Assembly: GCF_963678975.1 (NCBI RefSeq)
Contig: NC_089285.1
Location: 11,828,694 to 11,892,693, forward strand
Direction of reading: 5' to 3'
Origin: Dysidea avara
Taxonomy: Eukaryota; Porifera; Demospongiae; Dictyoceratida; Dysideidae
DNA length: 64,000 nt
In this document: in pieces, positions 1 through 10,639 of the stretch
Layout: the number at the start of each line of letters is the position of its first letter
Position numbering within the stretch: the first letter of the stretch is position 1
Notes under the pieces: generated by a model
Databases searched by the model: none
What the model was told of the DNA's origin: nothing
The model's input: only the letters and a program-made list of their open reading frames with translations
Made by a program: the position numbers and the translations under genes

Positions 1-253
1 TTGTGAATACATGATATAACATGCCTAGCTACTGACAGATTTGCTTTGTACTTGGTAAGATGGAGCTAGTCCTTAAAGGAATCTCGTTGTGAGTGATCTT
101 GACATGTATTGCTACGGTGCAAGCCCTTTGTCTATTGCTAGCGCATAATGTACCGCAGCTTTTATGTTATATACTAGAATTATAATTAATTTAAAGATGC
201 ATATGCAGCTATTTGAAATAAAGAGGTTAGACTACAAAGTAAGTATTTTACTT

Positions 254-1039
254 TTACTCCAATCTTTGTGGTTGGTGTCTTTGCCTTTTAGGTTTTCTAA
301 CAGCCAAAGGTGTGAAATCCGGTCTTTTTCTCTGTCTGGTTTTATTATTACCAATTTGTTGACCTCCAGATTCATCATCTTCATCTTGGGGATCTCTAAA
401 TTCATCGTCTTCTATTTGAGGACCTCTAGATCCATCATCTTCAATTTGGAGATCACGAGGAACAGGAACACGTTCACGTGTATCCTCTGCATCTGGCTGA
501 ATGTATGTACGAACATCCAGTCCATGATGAGTATAGCATGCTGTGATTATTTCTCGTAGAGCAATGCTCCAATTCCCTATGTTGATACACATCAAAAACT
601 TTTTTCATTGTGGTAACTAACCTTCAAACTCTGGAGCAGGCTGTGTCACATTGACAAATGGCACAGTATCTGGCCACCATTCTGGCTTGTCAGAATTCCA
701 TGAAAGTTTGAGATCTTTCATTATGCCCCGAATTAAAGCTTTCATTGTAATTCCATTTAGGCTATATAATGAATCTGGCAAAGGGGGTAACAAAACTTTA
801 CTAGAGCTCTCCATCTCCTCCTTTTGCCAATCTGGATCTAAGAGTATCTCATCCTTGTACTTCTGCACCACTTTGGAAATTCTTTCATCTCCAAAAACAT
901 AGAGACCATTGGTCTTTGTGGTAGAATATGCGACAGCAACAGCCACTCCCAAACCTTTCAATTCCTGGCATTTCTTAGAAATCACATCCAACTTTCTCTT
1001 GATATCCCTGGCATTGTTATTTACTACTTTTGAAGTCAT
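254..1039 (-). CDS. NRF1/EWG-like DNA-binding protein, two exons
   Basis: Exon 1 runs 1039-622 and exon 2 runs 576-254, separated by a 45-nt GT-AG intron (donor AAG|GTTAGT, acceptor CATAG|GG). The phases match and the splice rebuilds a glycine codon, giving about 246 aa. The start is the ATG at 1039, which has an in-frame TAA a few codons upstream. Exon 1 resembles the NRF1 (nuclear respiratory factor 1) DNA-binding domain: an N-terminal basic stretch, the LYVFGDERISKVVQKYKDEIL block, and the PEWWPDTVPFVNV block. Exon 2 continues with NWSIALREIITACYTHHGLD, as NRF1 does after its WWP motif. The tail is an acidic imperfect repeat (IEDD/DEDDE) ending in a basic KTRQRKR/KPKRQR stretch, probably a nuclear localisation signal. 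Known NRF1 proteins are near 500 aa with a long activation domain; this copy lacks that. It is likely a nuclear transcription factor or a short paralogue. Family call is fairly sure, function inferred. Confidence 0.75.
577..621 (-). other. 45-nt intron of the NRF1-like gene
   Basis: The donor GTTAGT and an acceptor ending ACATAG bound 45 nt. Removing them keeps frame (phase 1 to phase 1) and joins two halves of a recognisable domain. Such short introns are common in sponges. Confidence 0.7.
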
Positions 1040-1589
1040 CTTCAGATCCAAGCTTTACTGTTACTAAATGACTGATAAAAATCTGACTTCAGCTTTTAAG
1101 GGTTTGAGGTTGCTGAAACAGCAAAAATCACACTTCTTTGAAGTCTTTGACACAAACAAACCTTTGAATTAAAACTGTCTACTCAGCTGCACAAAATATT
1201 TTATTTAGTCTTAAAAGTTGTAGAAAAGGTCCTGGAGGCTTTTATAAGTAACCCGAAGTCTGGAGTGCTGTTTTTTAAAAGGGTTTTATCAGTCCCCAGA
1301 TCAATGAGGGCTTCAAATAATAATTAAATTACCAGTACAGCCACACTAAGTAAAGTTCACCTTTTGGCAAGTTAAAAACAACATTACTGGTTATAAAGAA
1401 CTGTTGATAGGTGTTAAATAAGTTGAAGCCTTTGCACACTATATAGTTATTGATAGTTCTACACAGTGTGTTTGCTGAGTTTGACACAGTCTGTCTTGTT
1501 AATACTACTATCATCAGCACCTGTCCTACATGCAGGACAACTAAGAGAGGGGTCTTCCTACTAAAATTTAATTTGATTTTTCCATATAG
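1040..1589. other. Intergenic stretch, nothing recognised
   Basis: AT-rich sequence between the NRF1-like gene and the HMGXB3/KDZ-like gene. It probably contains the 5' flank of both. I see no conserved reading frame or clear repeat. A polypyrimidine-AG acceptor (TTTTTCCATATAG) closes it at 1589. Confidence 0.3.
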
Positions 1590-3928
1590 GTTGGTGAATT
1601 TCCACTACAATCTGCCTTTGTCAGAAGCCTAAAAAGTTCAGGCCGATATTATGAGTTGTCAAATAGTCAAAGATATGTCATTGCTGATTGCGATAGTTCA
1701 GGAAATCTCAAGTCAGGCTATTGTTTAGTTCAAAAGCTGTACCTTTCTCAATCTATTGTGATACTGTTGTGTTCGTGTCATTCTCAAAGTTTCAAAAGGA
1801 GAGATGCAATTCATACTGCCATGGTGATTTTTCTGATTGCAATCTACGTGTAAGGGCCTCTGAAGAAAAAAAGAGCTACTGTGTACATGCTTTGGCAACA
1901 GAACAATTGTTTGAGTCAGCTAGTGAAATATGTCACCAGCAAGATAGTGATGAATCTGTTGATATTATATGTACTGATCCTCTGTTAGTAGCTGTGTATG
2001 ATGGCAGTGAATGTGGCTTAATATGCTCCAGGCAAAGCACAAGACTCTATTGTGATTTGTGCCATGATCACTGTCAACACATAACACAGTTCCTCAATTG
2101 GTGCGAGGTAAATGACATATACATTGACCAAGATGCTGAATCCATTGAGGAGCAACAATTTACATGCTTATCATCACAGCTAATCCCATACCCACTGCCA
2201 ACTGAACTTCAAAGTATTCATGACGCACATGAGTGTGGTGAGTGGAAATTTCCTAAAGAGTTAGTTCCTAATTATAATGAAACACTGAAATGTGAGCATG
2301 GCCATAAGTTTAGTTCTGATGACCCAGTGCTTAATTCTTGGATATCTACCAAAGACGTGATTATTCATAAAGAGTCTGTGTCAATACATGATAGTCAAAG
2401 ACACTGCTTTTACAGACCAACAATGGGGGATTGCAATTGTAAACAGGAATATGACGGTCGTGATCACTTGCTATTAAATTTAGATGGTAAGCATCTGTTT
2501 TACTATGGGCTGTTGTTTACATATTTACACATCATGTTAGAAGGAAAAAATCCGTTGATAGCTTTTCACAGATCCATGCAACAAACTTTTTCAGCCTTAA
2601 GCAAGTCACGCCCAGTGGGAATCAAACATCTTCGTCAGGCATGGAACTGCTTTGCCAGATTGCTAGATATTAATTATCAAGAATGCTTTCTTTGTCCCCA
2701 ATGTGAACATACACCTAAAACCATTGTGTGTGATGACACCCTCATTGGTTTTCGCAAAGACTTTCTGAGTAGGCTTTCTGTGCAGGAAACTAAATCCACT
2801 GACAGTATTCAGTGTGTGACAGTTAGACATTCAGAAAGAGTGTTACTGAAAACGGTAAAGTCACGAGAATTACTATTACAGTACTCGGGTTATACAAAGG
2901 ACAGAAAGTGTGTGAAATCTCCCAAGCATCTTACTCTACCACAGTTTAACTCGATGATGAAATTGATGAGAGCCAAAGGGGCTAGTGCGCTTGCCGGTGT
3001 CATTGATCAACTCTATAAAGAAACTGGAACAACAGTAGCACCTCATGCTTACAGAGAATTTTTTTCTGAGTTGGCTCGCAACACGGCCATATGTGGCATG
3101 ATTCAGATAGCAGGCAAGGCTGATGTCATTGAAGTAATTGATAAGGTGATTTCAGGAATTGACGTTAGACAGGCAGGTCAAAAAAAAGAGTTTGCACTTT
3201 TGCAAAAGAGTGCACCTGTTATCGCAGTTTTCCTGAATAAGCTAACGTTGGCAGAGCCCATCCCTTTAAGTGTATGTAATCTTTTCAAGCTGTTAAGAGA
3301 TTTGTGCTTAGCACCATACAATGTTTCAGCACCTAATAATTTTTTGTCTCCACCGGATGAAGACTACTTTTCTTGTTTTCCCAGCCTACCACTGGTGCGA
3401 AGGGTACGAAATTATGCAGCAGACTTGAAATTACACAAGGAAGATCGAGACTCCTGCAGAAAGTTTTCCTCAAGTCATCCTGTCTTAACACCAAGAATCT
3501 TTACACTCTTTTGTAGCCATGGTGTATGTTATGGTTTTCAAATATTAAAACAGCATGAGTCTCCACGTCATCCATTTGAGTTAATATTAACAAGATTTCA
3601 CAGCATGCCCGAGTACATAATTTACGACAACAGTTGTAAGCTTCATCAATACGTGCTGAACCGTGAGCCAGTGATGTTTCAAAACACTACATTTTTGGTG
3701 GATAGATTTCATTGGAGAGGACACACCGGCTGTTCAAGTGGATATAACATGGACATTTATCAGCAAGAGTATCTAGCATCCCTTAATTCCCAAATCAATG
3801 AACAAGCAAATGCTGGATTGCAAAAGATCAAAGGCCACATTGCATATATGAAGGCTCCAAATTTCAAATTTCATATCAAACTGTTTTTGGCATGCAAGAA
3901 TTTAAAGATTTGTAGGAAATTTCAGTAA
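1590..3928 (+). pseudogene. HMGXB3/KDZ-like transposase-derived protein, one frameshift
   Basis: The long frame (about 1790-3928) continues an upstream frame (1590-1790) that has the same family character: Gly-Arg-Tyr-Tyr, then VIADCDSSGNLKSGYCLVQK. The two overlap at a cysteine/histidine-rich CSCH...CNSYCH region and are offset by one base near 1785-1800, so one nucleotide appears lost. An acceptor AG at 1588-1589 suggests that more exons lie upstream. The C-terminal half has an acidic YDNSCKL motif, DRFHWRGHTGC, and LNSQINEQANAGLQKIKG followed by a short tail. To my recollection these recur in animal HMGXB3-type proteins, whose C-terminal part looks derived from a Kyakuja-Dileera-Zisupton-like transposase. 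No terminal repeats were found, so I cannot say whether this is a domesticated gene or an old transposon. The frame is otherwise open for over 700 codons, so the shift could also be a sequence error. Confidence 0.55.
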
Positions 3929-4336
3929 TTGTATAAGTGTATAATTTATGTGTATATGTGCACTACTACTAACGATAATCTTTTGCATTTTGTTAAGAGA
4001 ATCTGTTTGCACGCTGGTACTGTGTAGTCCCACACGTACAAAAAGAATTTAGATCTACACATAAACAGACAAGCTGTAAAAAACTAAGGAGAATTTATAT
4101 CCACACAAAAACAGTGAAATTTATATCCACGCAAAAACAGTGAAATTACAGACGTTTTATAAAATAAGTTGCATGAAAAAGTTGTGAAATCCAAATCGAT
4201 GGTCACACAAGTTTCAGTGTCACAACTGTCATTTCAAAATAATATTTTATGAATATTTGCCATTACAGCTACTTTTGCTGGCATGAATGACAATAGCTGC
4301 AACATTTCTAAGCCGGTGCTAGCAAATTTACTATAG
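3929..4336. other. Non-coding, short duplication at about 4091-4150
   Basis: There is no gene. Two adjacent copies of a 27-nt segment (ATTTATATCCACRCAAAAACAGTGAA type) lie near 4091-4150. The rest is AT-rich and unremarkable. Confidence 0.35.
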
Positions 4337-4660
4337 GTATCCGAATTTGGATGATTGTTTCATGATAAAAGAATCACCCAAAAGAGGACGACAAAGACTC
4401 CAAATATGGATGATTGTTTCATGATAAAAGAATCACCCAAAAGAGGAAGACTAAAAGACTCCAAATATGGATGATTGTTTCATGATAACAGAATCATCCA
4501 AAAGTGGAAGACTAGAACAATCCAAATATGGATGATTGTTTCATGATAACAGAATCATCCAAAAGTGGAAGACTAGAACAATCCAAATATGGATGATTGT
4601 TTCATGATAACAGAATCATCCAAAAGTGGAAGACTAAAAGACTCCAAATATGGATGATTA
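4337..4660. repeat. Tandem array, 61-62 bp unit, about 5 copies
   Basis: Units start at about 4337, 4398, 4460, 4521, 4582 and 4643 (the last partial). Each carries TCCAAATATGGATGATTG, then TTTCATGATAA, then GAATCATCCAAAAGTGGAAG. GGATGATT and AATCATCC are inverted inside each unit, so every unit can form a small hairpin. Later units are nearly identical, whereas the first two carry CACCCAAAAGAGG variants. An open frame across part of it is only a repeat translation. Confidence 0.9.
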
Positions 4661-5094
4661 TTACTCATTTTAGTCACTATATAGGAAAAATGTGTCATTT
4701 CCATCCACTTTTGGAGTAATATTTCCTCTGCGTAATAACCTTCCAAAAGTGGATGATAATAGGTCCACCATTTCCTTCCATTTTTGGAACGGAACATACC
4801 TCTGTAAAGAACAAAAGCATGACAAATGATATACTCCCAAAGTAATAACTATGTTACAATGTAGCTATTATAAGTCTAGCTACGGGAGTATGGAAAACCC
4901 GGAACGCCGGAACAACCCGGATCAGCCGGAACAGGTTTATTTTTGCGATTGTGATCACATGCAAACACTATGGCAAGCCCGCTTTTAAGTTATAATACTC
5001 CACAATAGACTATTTCTATATACATAATCTATAATACTCCACAATAAACTATTTCTATATACATAATCTATAACCTTGCAGCAACTCTGCAGTG
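4661..5094. repeat. Degenerate TCCAAAAGTGGA motifs and a 38-bp duplication
   Basis: Between 4690 and 4797 are inverted relatives of the array motif (ATCCACTTTTGGA, TTCCAAAAGTGGATGAT, TTCCATTTTTGGAAC). At about 4998-5072 a segment of the type ATAATACTCCACAATARACTATTTC is tandemly duplicated. At 4890-4935 there is a short CCGGAAC-type repeat. No gene. Confidence 0.5.
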
Positions 5095-5570
5095 TACACA
5101 ATGGATCGACGGCGAGCCTTAGTTGGAATGTCACTGGCAGTAGCTTCAGACTGGCTATCAATCTTGGTTATAACGTGTTTGACAACGAGCGTTCTGTAAT
5201 GACACTTAAATGATTCCAGCATCTAGAGGTTGTGGTCAGGAGGTTGTGTTTTTGGGAAGGAAAACATGATAGTTTATCATCAATGTCTTCAGGATGGCAG
5301 GTTGCATTGTCCATGAGCAATGAAATCTTCCTGTTCTGTCTCGCTAGCCTACGATTTAGATGGCAAAGAAAAGTTGTAAATATTTCACTGTTCATCCTAG
5401 CCTTTGCATTGGAGAAATAAGGAACTCCCAGTGGTTTGTGTTTATCAGGCAACCTTTTGAAACATCTTGGGCTGGCAGCTTTTCCAATAACGATTGGTGT
5501 CTCCTTTTCTCCAGCAGCATTAGCAGTGAATAGAACTGTGATCCATTCTTTAGCTTTCTTGCCACCCTTA
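5095..5570 (-). pseudogene. Pogo/Tc5-like DDE transposase, C-terminal half
   Basis: The minus-strand reading has a block GKKAKEWITVLFTANAAGEK, then DKHKPLGVPYFSNAKARM, then NRRLARQNRKISLLMDNATCHP. This is the DDE_1 domain of CENP-B/Tigger-like transposases, with the second catalytic aspartate in LLMDNATCHP. Reading continues with frame changes to about 5095 through a block resembling HYRTLVVKHVITKID. The N-terminal half of the same protein is at 11764-11990: a gypsy retrotransposon inserted exactly between them, with CCTTA on both sides, and the frame is continuous once one TSD copy is discounted. The element ends (TIRs) were not recognised. Confidence 0.8.
5566..5570. other. Target site duplication CCTTA (left)
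   Basis: The five bases CCTTA before the left LTR are repeated after the right LTR at 11764-11768. This is the usual 5-bp duplication of Ty3/gypsy integrases. Confidence 0.9.
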
Positions 5571-5859
5571 TGTCGTATCTGCCCGGTAATAATTGCATGC
5601 TTAAGGATAATACTTTTATCTTAGACTACACAACAATAAATACATGGTACAAGACACTATATTTATACCATAAAAAGAAACTTTAAATAGCATGTTTACC
5701 AAGTACAAGGTGCAATACAAGTCCATAAATAGTGTGTTTACTCTATTACATACAATTAACATAACCATAAGAAAAGCTGCTAATACATGTGTTAATTACT
5801 TAGCTAAGTACAAAAACAAATCAAAGTACACAGTACAACTAAGGATTCTGATTACTACA
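5571..5859 (-). repeat. 3' LTR of gypsy-1
   Basis: 289 bp that begins TGTCGTATCT and ends ATTACTACA on the plus strand. It matches 11483-11763 along its length. It has an extra segment around the AACTTTAAATAGC stretch and lacks a TTAGC near its end relative to the other LTR. Confidence 0.92.
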
Positions 5860-7039
5860 TTCCTCCCTTCTTAATTCTGAAAACGCTCTGGAGGCCTACG
5901 ATACCTTTGTGAGCGCGAAGTTCAGTTGGTGCACTTCCACTGGTAGGTGGCTGCTGGGAAACTGGAATAGGAATGTCATCAGTATCATTGTCTTGATCAG
6001 GACTACAGTCACCTTGTCTATTGCGAATGTGATCCGCATGTCTTCGGACAATTTTACCATCTGATAATTTGATCTTGTAAGAGTGCTCACCACTGGTACT
6101 AACAACAGTTCCTGGTAACCAATTGCCTTTTGGTCCCTTGTTAAAACCACGAACCATCACTAAGTCATTATGTTGAAAAGTACATTGTTGGGTGGTTCTG
6201 TCATGTTGTGATTTCTGTCTATGTTGCTGTTGTGAAACTCTGTCTTTTAGGCTAGGTACAATCAGGTCCAGGTGTGAGCGAGGTCTCTGTTTCAAGATTA
6301 ACTCTGCTGGAGCAACTCCTGTTGTTGCGTGAGTTGAAAGTCTGTAATGAAAAAGAAAGCGTGAGAGTTTAGTTTGTATTGTACCAGTCAACTGCTTCTT
6401 CATTCCAATTTTGAAGGTCTGAACAGCTCTCTCAGCTAAACCATTAGAAGAAGGATGATAAGGTGCGGTCTTAAAATGGCGGATGTGATTTTGCCTTAGA
6501 AATTCAGTAAATTCACTGCTAGTGAAACAAGAGCCATTGTCTGTCACAATCACCTTAGGTAACCCAAATCTGGCAAACATTGTTCTTAAATGTTCAACTG
6601 TTGCTTGAGTAGTACCAGAACTGACAACCTCTATTTCCATCCATTTAGAATGGGCGTCGACAACAACTAAAAGCATTTTTTCCAGAAAGGGTCCAGCATA
6701 GTCTAAATGAATTCTCTCCCATGGGTTTTCTGGCCATTCCCATGGATGCATTGGTACAGCTGGGGGAGAAGGCTGATTGACTTGACACTGGTTACACTGT
6801 TTTACTTGTGCTTCCAAGTCTGAATCAATGTTAGGCCACCACACATAACTACGAGCCAAACCTTTCATCTTAGAAATTCCTGGATGACCTTCATGAAGCA
6901 AAGCCAGCAACTTCTCTCTTCCCTGCTTAGGTACCACGACCCGATTCCCCCAGAGTAAGCAGTTGTTTTGAATGCTGAGCTCTAACTGTCTTGATTGATA
7001 TGGTTTAAGTACTGAATCAACTGCTCGTGGCCAGCCATG
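5855..7039 (-). pseudogene. gypsy-1 integrase (C-terminal portion of pol)
   Basis: About 395 codons remain open. In order they hold the HHCC zinc-binding region (HEGHPG...CNQCQVNQ), and the catalytic core with aspartate in VVVDAHSKW, aspartate in VIVTDNGS and glutamate in HPSSNGLAERAVQ. A C-terminal basic domain with a GPKGNWLPGTV block follows. The core residues are all present. The N-terminal junction with RNase H is interrupted by the hAT element at 7048, and the rest of pol is frameshifted, so the piece is not expressed as a full polyprotein. Confidence 0.9.
5860..5872 (-). other. Polypurine tract of gypsy-1
   Basis: On the minus strand AAGAAGGGAGGAA directly precedes the 3' LTR start (TGTAGTAATC). 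It is the expected plus-strand primer site. The integrase frame reads through it and stops in the first bases of the LTR. Confidence 0.85.
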
Positions 7040-7047
7040 TTGCACAA

Positions 7048-8812
7048 TAGTGTTGTTTTAGTACTGCTAAATCATTTTAGTTTGATTCTAGTTTTAGTAC
7101 TATTAGTTAGCTGTAGTTTTAGTTAGTTTAATTCTAGTACCCCTAAATACCTGCAATTTTAGTTGGTTTTAGTTCTAGTACTCTCAGCTAACTATAGTTT
7201 TAGTTAGTATTAGTTCTAGTACCCAGCTCTTCTGTAATTTTAGTTAGTATTAGTTGCAGTACCCAATTTTAGTTAGTTTTAGTTAGTGTAATACTAGTAT
7301 GTTCAGTTTTTATTACAATCTGAATCTGAATCAGTGAAACCAAATTCAACCCTTGCCATACAGAGGTTATTAATATACCCAGTTGCACACTTTCACACAT
7401 CTATTGCACAGCAAGAATTTAAATTATATTTGAATGTACATTTTGTTCTTTCGCAAGAATATCTCTCGTTCTAGATTATCGTTTGTTAAACAATTTCTTT
7501 TACCTCTGGTAACCTCTCCCCCTTTAGAAAAAAATTCTCTCAACAGGAGCTGATGATGCAGGTGTTGCGAGAATTTTGCAAGCAGTTAAAGCCAGATCTG
7601 GAAACTCATTTTTTTTTCTTCTGCCAAAACTCAAAAGGATCGATTTTTTATCATCTTTACTAACTCTGGATTCTATGTACCGATTCAATTGTTGCTCCTC
7701 CAGCGATATTATGGTTGATATGTTCTCTTGATGGTCCTGTTCATCGTCTTCTTCATCTAGCAGTCTACTGACTCGATCTAAATGTTTAAAGCATTTTGCA
7801 GGTGGGGGCTGTCCATCTTGATCATCATTTGAAATTGGCAAATTAATTTCTTCATTGTCATTTTCTTGACTTCCTGGTGACGATTGTTCCGTTTCTTCAG
7901 CATGTCTGTTAATATGCATTAGTTGTAATATGAACTCTTTTGCCTTTTCTAGCTGTTTATCATTCAGTATCTTACGATATGCAGGGTTTACCAAAGTGGT
8001 TGCTACATAAACTGGATCAAAATTAGGCATATCAGGATTGGTAGCAAACATAAATCTTCGGTTTAAATCGATAAGCATTCTCCTGGATACTACAGCTACT
8101 CCACTGGTTTTGCACATTTCTTCAAAGTGCAGGTTTAGTTCTTTAAGGACAGGAATAACCATTGCAATGGTTGTGCTGTTTTCGGCTGAAGTGATGTTAG
8201 TGTGGTGAGCAAATGGCTGAAGTAGTTGTTGAATGAATTCTAAATGCTTCCACTCTGTTGCAGTAAGGTTGTCCCAGGCAAGTTCATCAAGACTGGCCTT
8301 TAAATTCTTTACCACAAACTGAACCACCATTAGTTTTTACATCACACACACTTTTGTCATTGATCTTATCAAACCTAAAGTAGCCCCATACTCCACTTAA
8401 CTTTGGTCTTCCACCTCCACTTGCCATTTTATACAAATAAACAAATGCTTTAAATAATTGAGTTTAAATAGCAGAAAGAAAAATGCTTAATCAGCAGAAT
8501 CAATGGTAACACATTTGTGGTATGTGTATCATGTGCAAGCATCAACATCTTCAAAGAAAAGTGCTAATAGGAATAATCTTTTAGGCATAGGATTACATGA
8601 AACCTTTTAGTTAGTTCCAGTTCTTGAACTCAAAGTTGAAAAGGTTTTGGTTTAGTTTTTGAACCAGAAGTTTAAAGAATTTTAGTTTAGTTATAGTTTT
8701 TGAACCAAAATTATTCATAAATTTAGTTTAGTTCTAGTGTACCAAAACTAAAATTAAATAGCTGTACTAAAAGTGTATTTAGTTCTAGTACTTTAGAACC
8801 AAAACAACACTA
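7048..8812 (-). mobile_element. hAT DNA transposon inside gypsy-1 integrase
   Basis: 1765 bp with termini TAGTGTTGTTTT on both sides (inverted), flanked by the 8-bp direct repeat TTGCACAA (7040-7047 and 8813-8820). Both subterminal regions (7050-7330 and 8590-8805) are packed with degenerate TTTAGTTNTAGT motifs in opposite orientation at the two ends, as hAT transposase-binding repeats often are. Inside are fragments of a hAT transposase on the minus strand. It is a damaged, probably internally deleted copy. Confidence 0.93.
7445..8427 (-). pseudogene. hAT transposase, internally deleted
   Basis: An ATG at 8427 opens a BED-finger-like start (MASGGG, SGVWGYF, then two cysteines) that runs to about 8335. 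A different frame from 8330 gives about 268 codons of the transposase C-terminal half, including the end of the RNase-H-like fold and the hAT dimerisation region ending ATPASSAPVERIFF. One extra T in a poly-T run near 7524 then breaks the frame; the next frame restores the usual SKGGEV and LTNDNLE segments. The central catalytic part between the BED finger and the C-terminal half is missing, so the copy is inactive. Confidence 0.85.
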
Positions 8813-9495
8813 TTGCACAAATCTGCGTACTTTGGACAACATAGGATCTCGATCAGTCCATGATCTGATTTGGTCCACTGTTACTGGAGAAATCTCCAAG
8901 CCTTCTAACAAGTACACTAACTCTTGAGGCATTGGTACTTCTTTTGGCTGCACTGATAGTGGCAATCGGCTGAAACCATCAGCATTTGCATTATCCTTAC
9001 CAGGCACATACTGCACTGTGTAGTTATACGCACTCATCGTTGTATTCTTCCTGATGCCATCACCGGAATACCTTTTCTCTCACCTAAGAGGTGTTGTAGG
9101 GGTTTGTGATCTGATTTAATTGTAAAATGTCTTCCAAACAAGTACTGGTGATAATGTCTGACTCCAAAAACAATAGCAAGTGCTTCCTTGTCTATTTGTG
9201 CATAATTTTTCTCCGCAGGTGCCAGAGAACGTGAAGCAAAAGCAACTGGCAGTTCATCATCTCCAACTTGGTGAGACAAAACTGCACCAATTCCATAAGG
9301 GGATGCATCACAAGCCAAAATCAGTGTTTTGGATGGGTCATAGTGTGTCAAGACACTTGAAGATGTCAACAAACGAAGCCTTGGCCTTCTCAAAAGCTTT
9401 ACGTTGCTTTTCTCCCCATGACCAATGATGTTTCTTCTGTAGCAAGCTGTACAAAGGAGCAAGACATGTAGAAAGGTTAGGTAAGAACTTGCCAT
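8810..9495 (-). pseudogene. gypsy-1 RNase H domain, frameshifted
   Basis: Reading from 9495: [20 protein letters not shown] (first catalytic aspartate), then [20 protein letters not shown] (catalytic glutamate), then [13 protein letters not shown] (aspartate). The frame stops at 9034-9036 just after GRIQR. An adjacent frame continues with YTVQYVPGKDNANADGFSRL. About 11 nt that should encode the WAL-type segment appear deleted at the joint. The chain is then cut at 8812 by the hAT element. Confidence 0.88.
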
Positions 9496-10639
9496 AATAG
9501 TTCAGCATGCCCAAAAATGACTTCAACTGTGACACATTTCTTGGGGCAGGTGCTTCCACAATAGCTCTAACCTTCTCTGGAATTGGTTCCAGTCCCTTAG
9601 CTGATATTTTGTGACCAAGGTATTCTACCTCCTGTAGCATGAAAAAGCATTTATCAGGCTTTAATTTCATACCTGCTGAAGCCAATTTCTGCAATACTGC
9701 TGACAAATTGGTCAAGTGCTCTTGGTCATTCTGTCCAGACACCAAGATGTCATCAAGAAACAAGCACACTCCTGGAAGACCCTGAAGAAGTGTTTCCATA
9801 GTCCTTTGGAATATGGATGGAGCGGCTGAAACACCAAAAGGAAGTCTGTTGTACTGGAACAATCCTTTGTGCGTGTTGATAGCCACAAGCTTCTTTGATG
9901 CATCATCTAAAGGTATCTGCTGATAAGCATGGGCAAGGTCTAGTTTTGAAAATCTCTTTCCACCAGCCAATGATGCGAACAGATCATCTATTCTAGGTAA
10001 GGGGTAGCTGTCCGCTTGGGAAGCTTGGTTAATTGTAACCTTGTAGTCTCCACATATCCTAATTGAACCATCTTTCTTTAACACAGGAACAATTGGGGCA
10101 GCCCATTCAGAAAATTCAATAGGTTCGATCACACCTTGTTGAATTAAACGGTCCAGTTCTTTCTCAATTTTTGCCTTCAAGGCATAAGGTACTGCTCTGG
10201 GTTTGTGAAAACGGGGTTGGGCTGTAGGATCCACTCTAATTGTAGCATTAGTTCCCTTTAAAACTCCAAGTTCTGAACTAAAGATGGTTGTGTATGTATC
10301 AAGAATACCCTGCAAGGACAAAGAATAACATGCATGGTTAACACAAAATAAGTTAGTCCAGTCCAAACAGATCTTCATAAGCCAGTGTCTTCCCAATAAG
10401 CTTGGTCCACTCCCATTTGCGACCACTAATGGTAACTGCTCAGTCTGATCCTTATACTTGACTGTGACTATGGTGGAGCCTTTGACACCTATCTGTTCAC
10501 CACTGTAAGTTCTCAGCTTGACACTGGACTCCTGGAGAGGGGGAGCATCTTCTGGTGACCACAGACGATTGTAAGTTTCTTCACTGATAATAGAAACTGA
10601 AGCTCCGGTGTCTACCCATTTCCAAACTAGCATTGTCAA
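9338..10639 (-). pseudogene. gypsy-1 protease and reverse transcriptase
   Basis: The protease begins with a VDTGASVSII active site near 10610 and ends with LLGRHWL. The RT follows with YPLPRIDDLF, KLDLAHAYQQIP, and the FLDD catalytic box (VCLFLDDILVSG), then LSYLGH-type thumb motifs. The gag frame and this frame are offset by one extra G in a GGG run at about 10615-10617. A second shift near 9375 separates RT from RNase H. In gypsy-2 of this window the same gag-protease junction is a single open frame, so I read the first shift as decay and not as a programmed frameshift. Confidence 0.88.

Noticed and set aside
164..559. 131-codon plus-strand frame
   Set aside because: It is antisense to the NRF1-like exon 2 and has the Ile/Ser/Phe-rich composition of a shadow frame.
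4573..4797. 74-codon minus-strand frame
   Set aside because: It is mostly a translation of the 61-bp tandem array and its inverted relatives.
9180..9428. Plus-strand frame opposite gypsy-1 RNase H
   Set aside because: Shadow of the real minus-strand domain.
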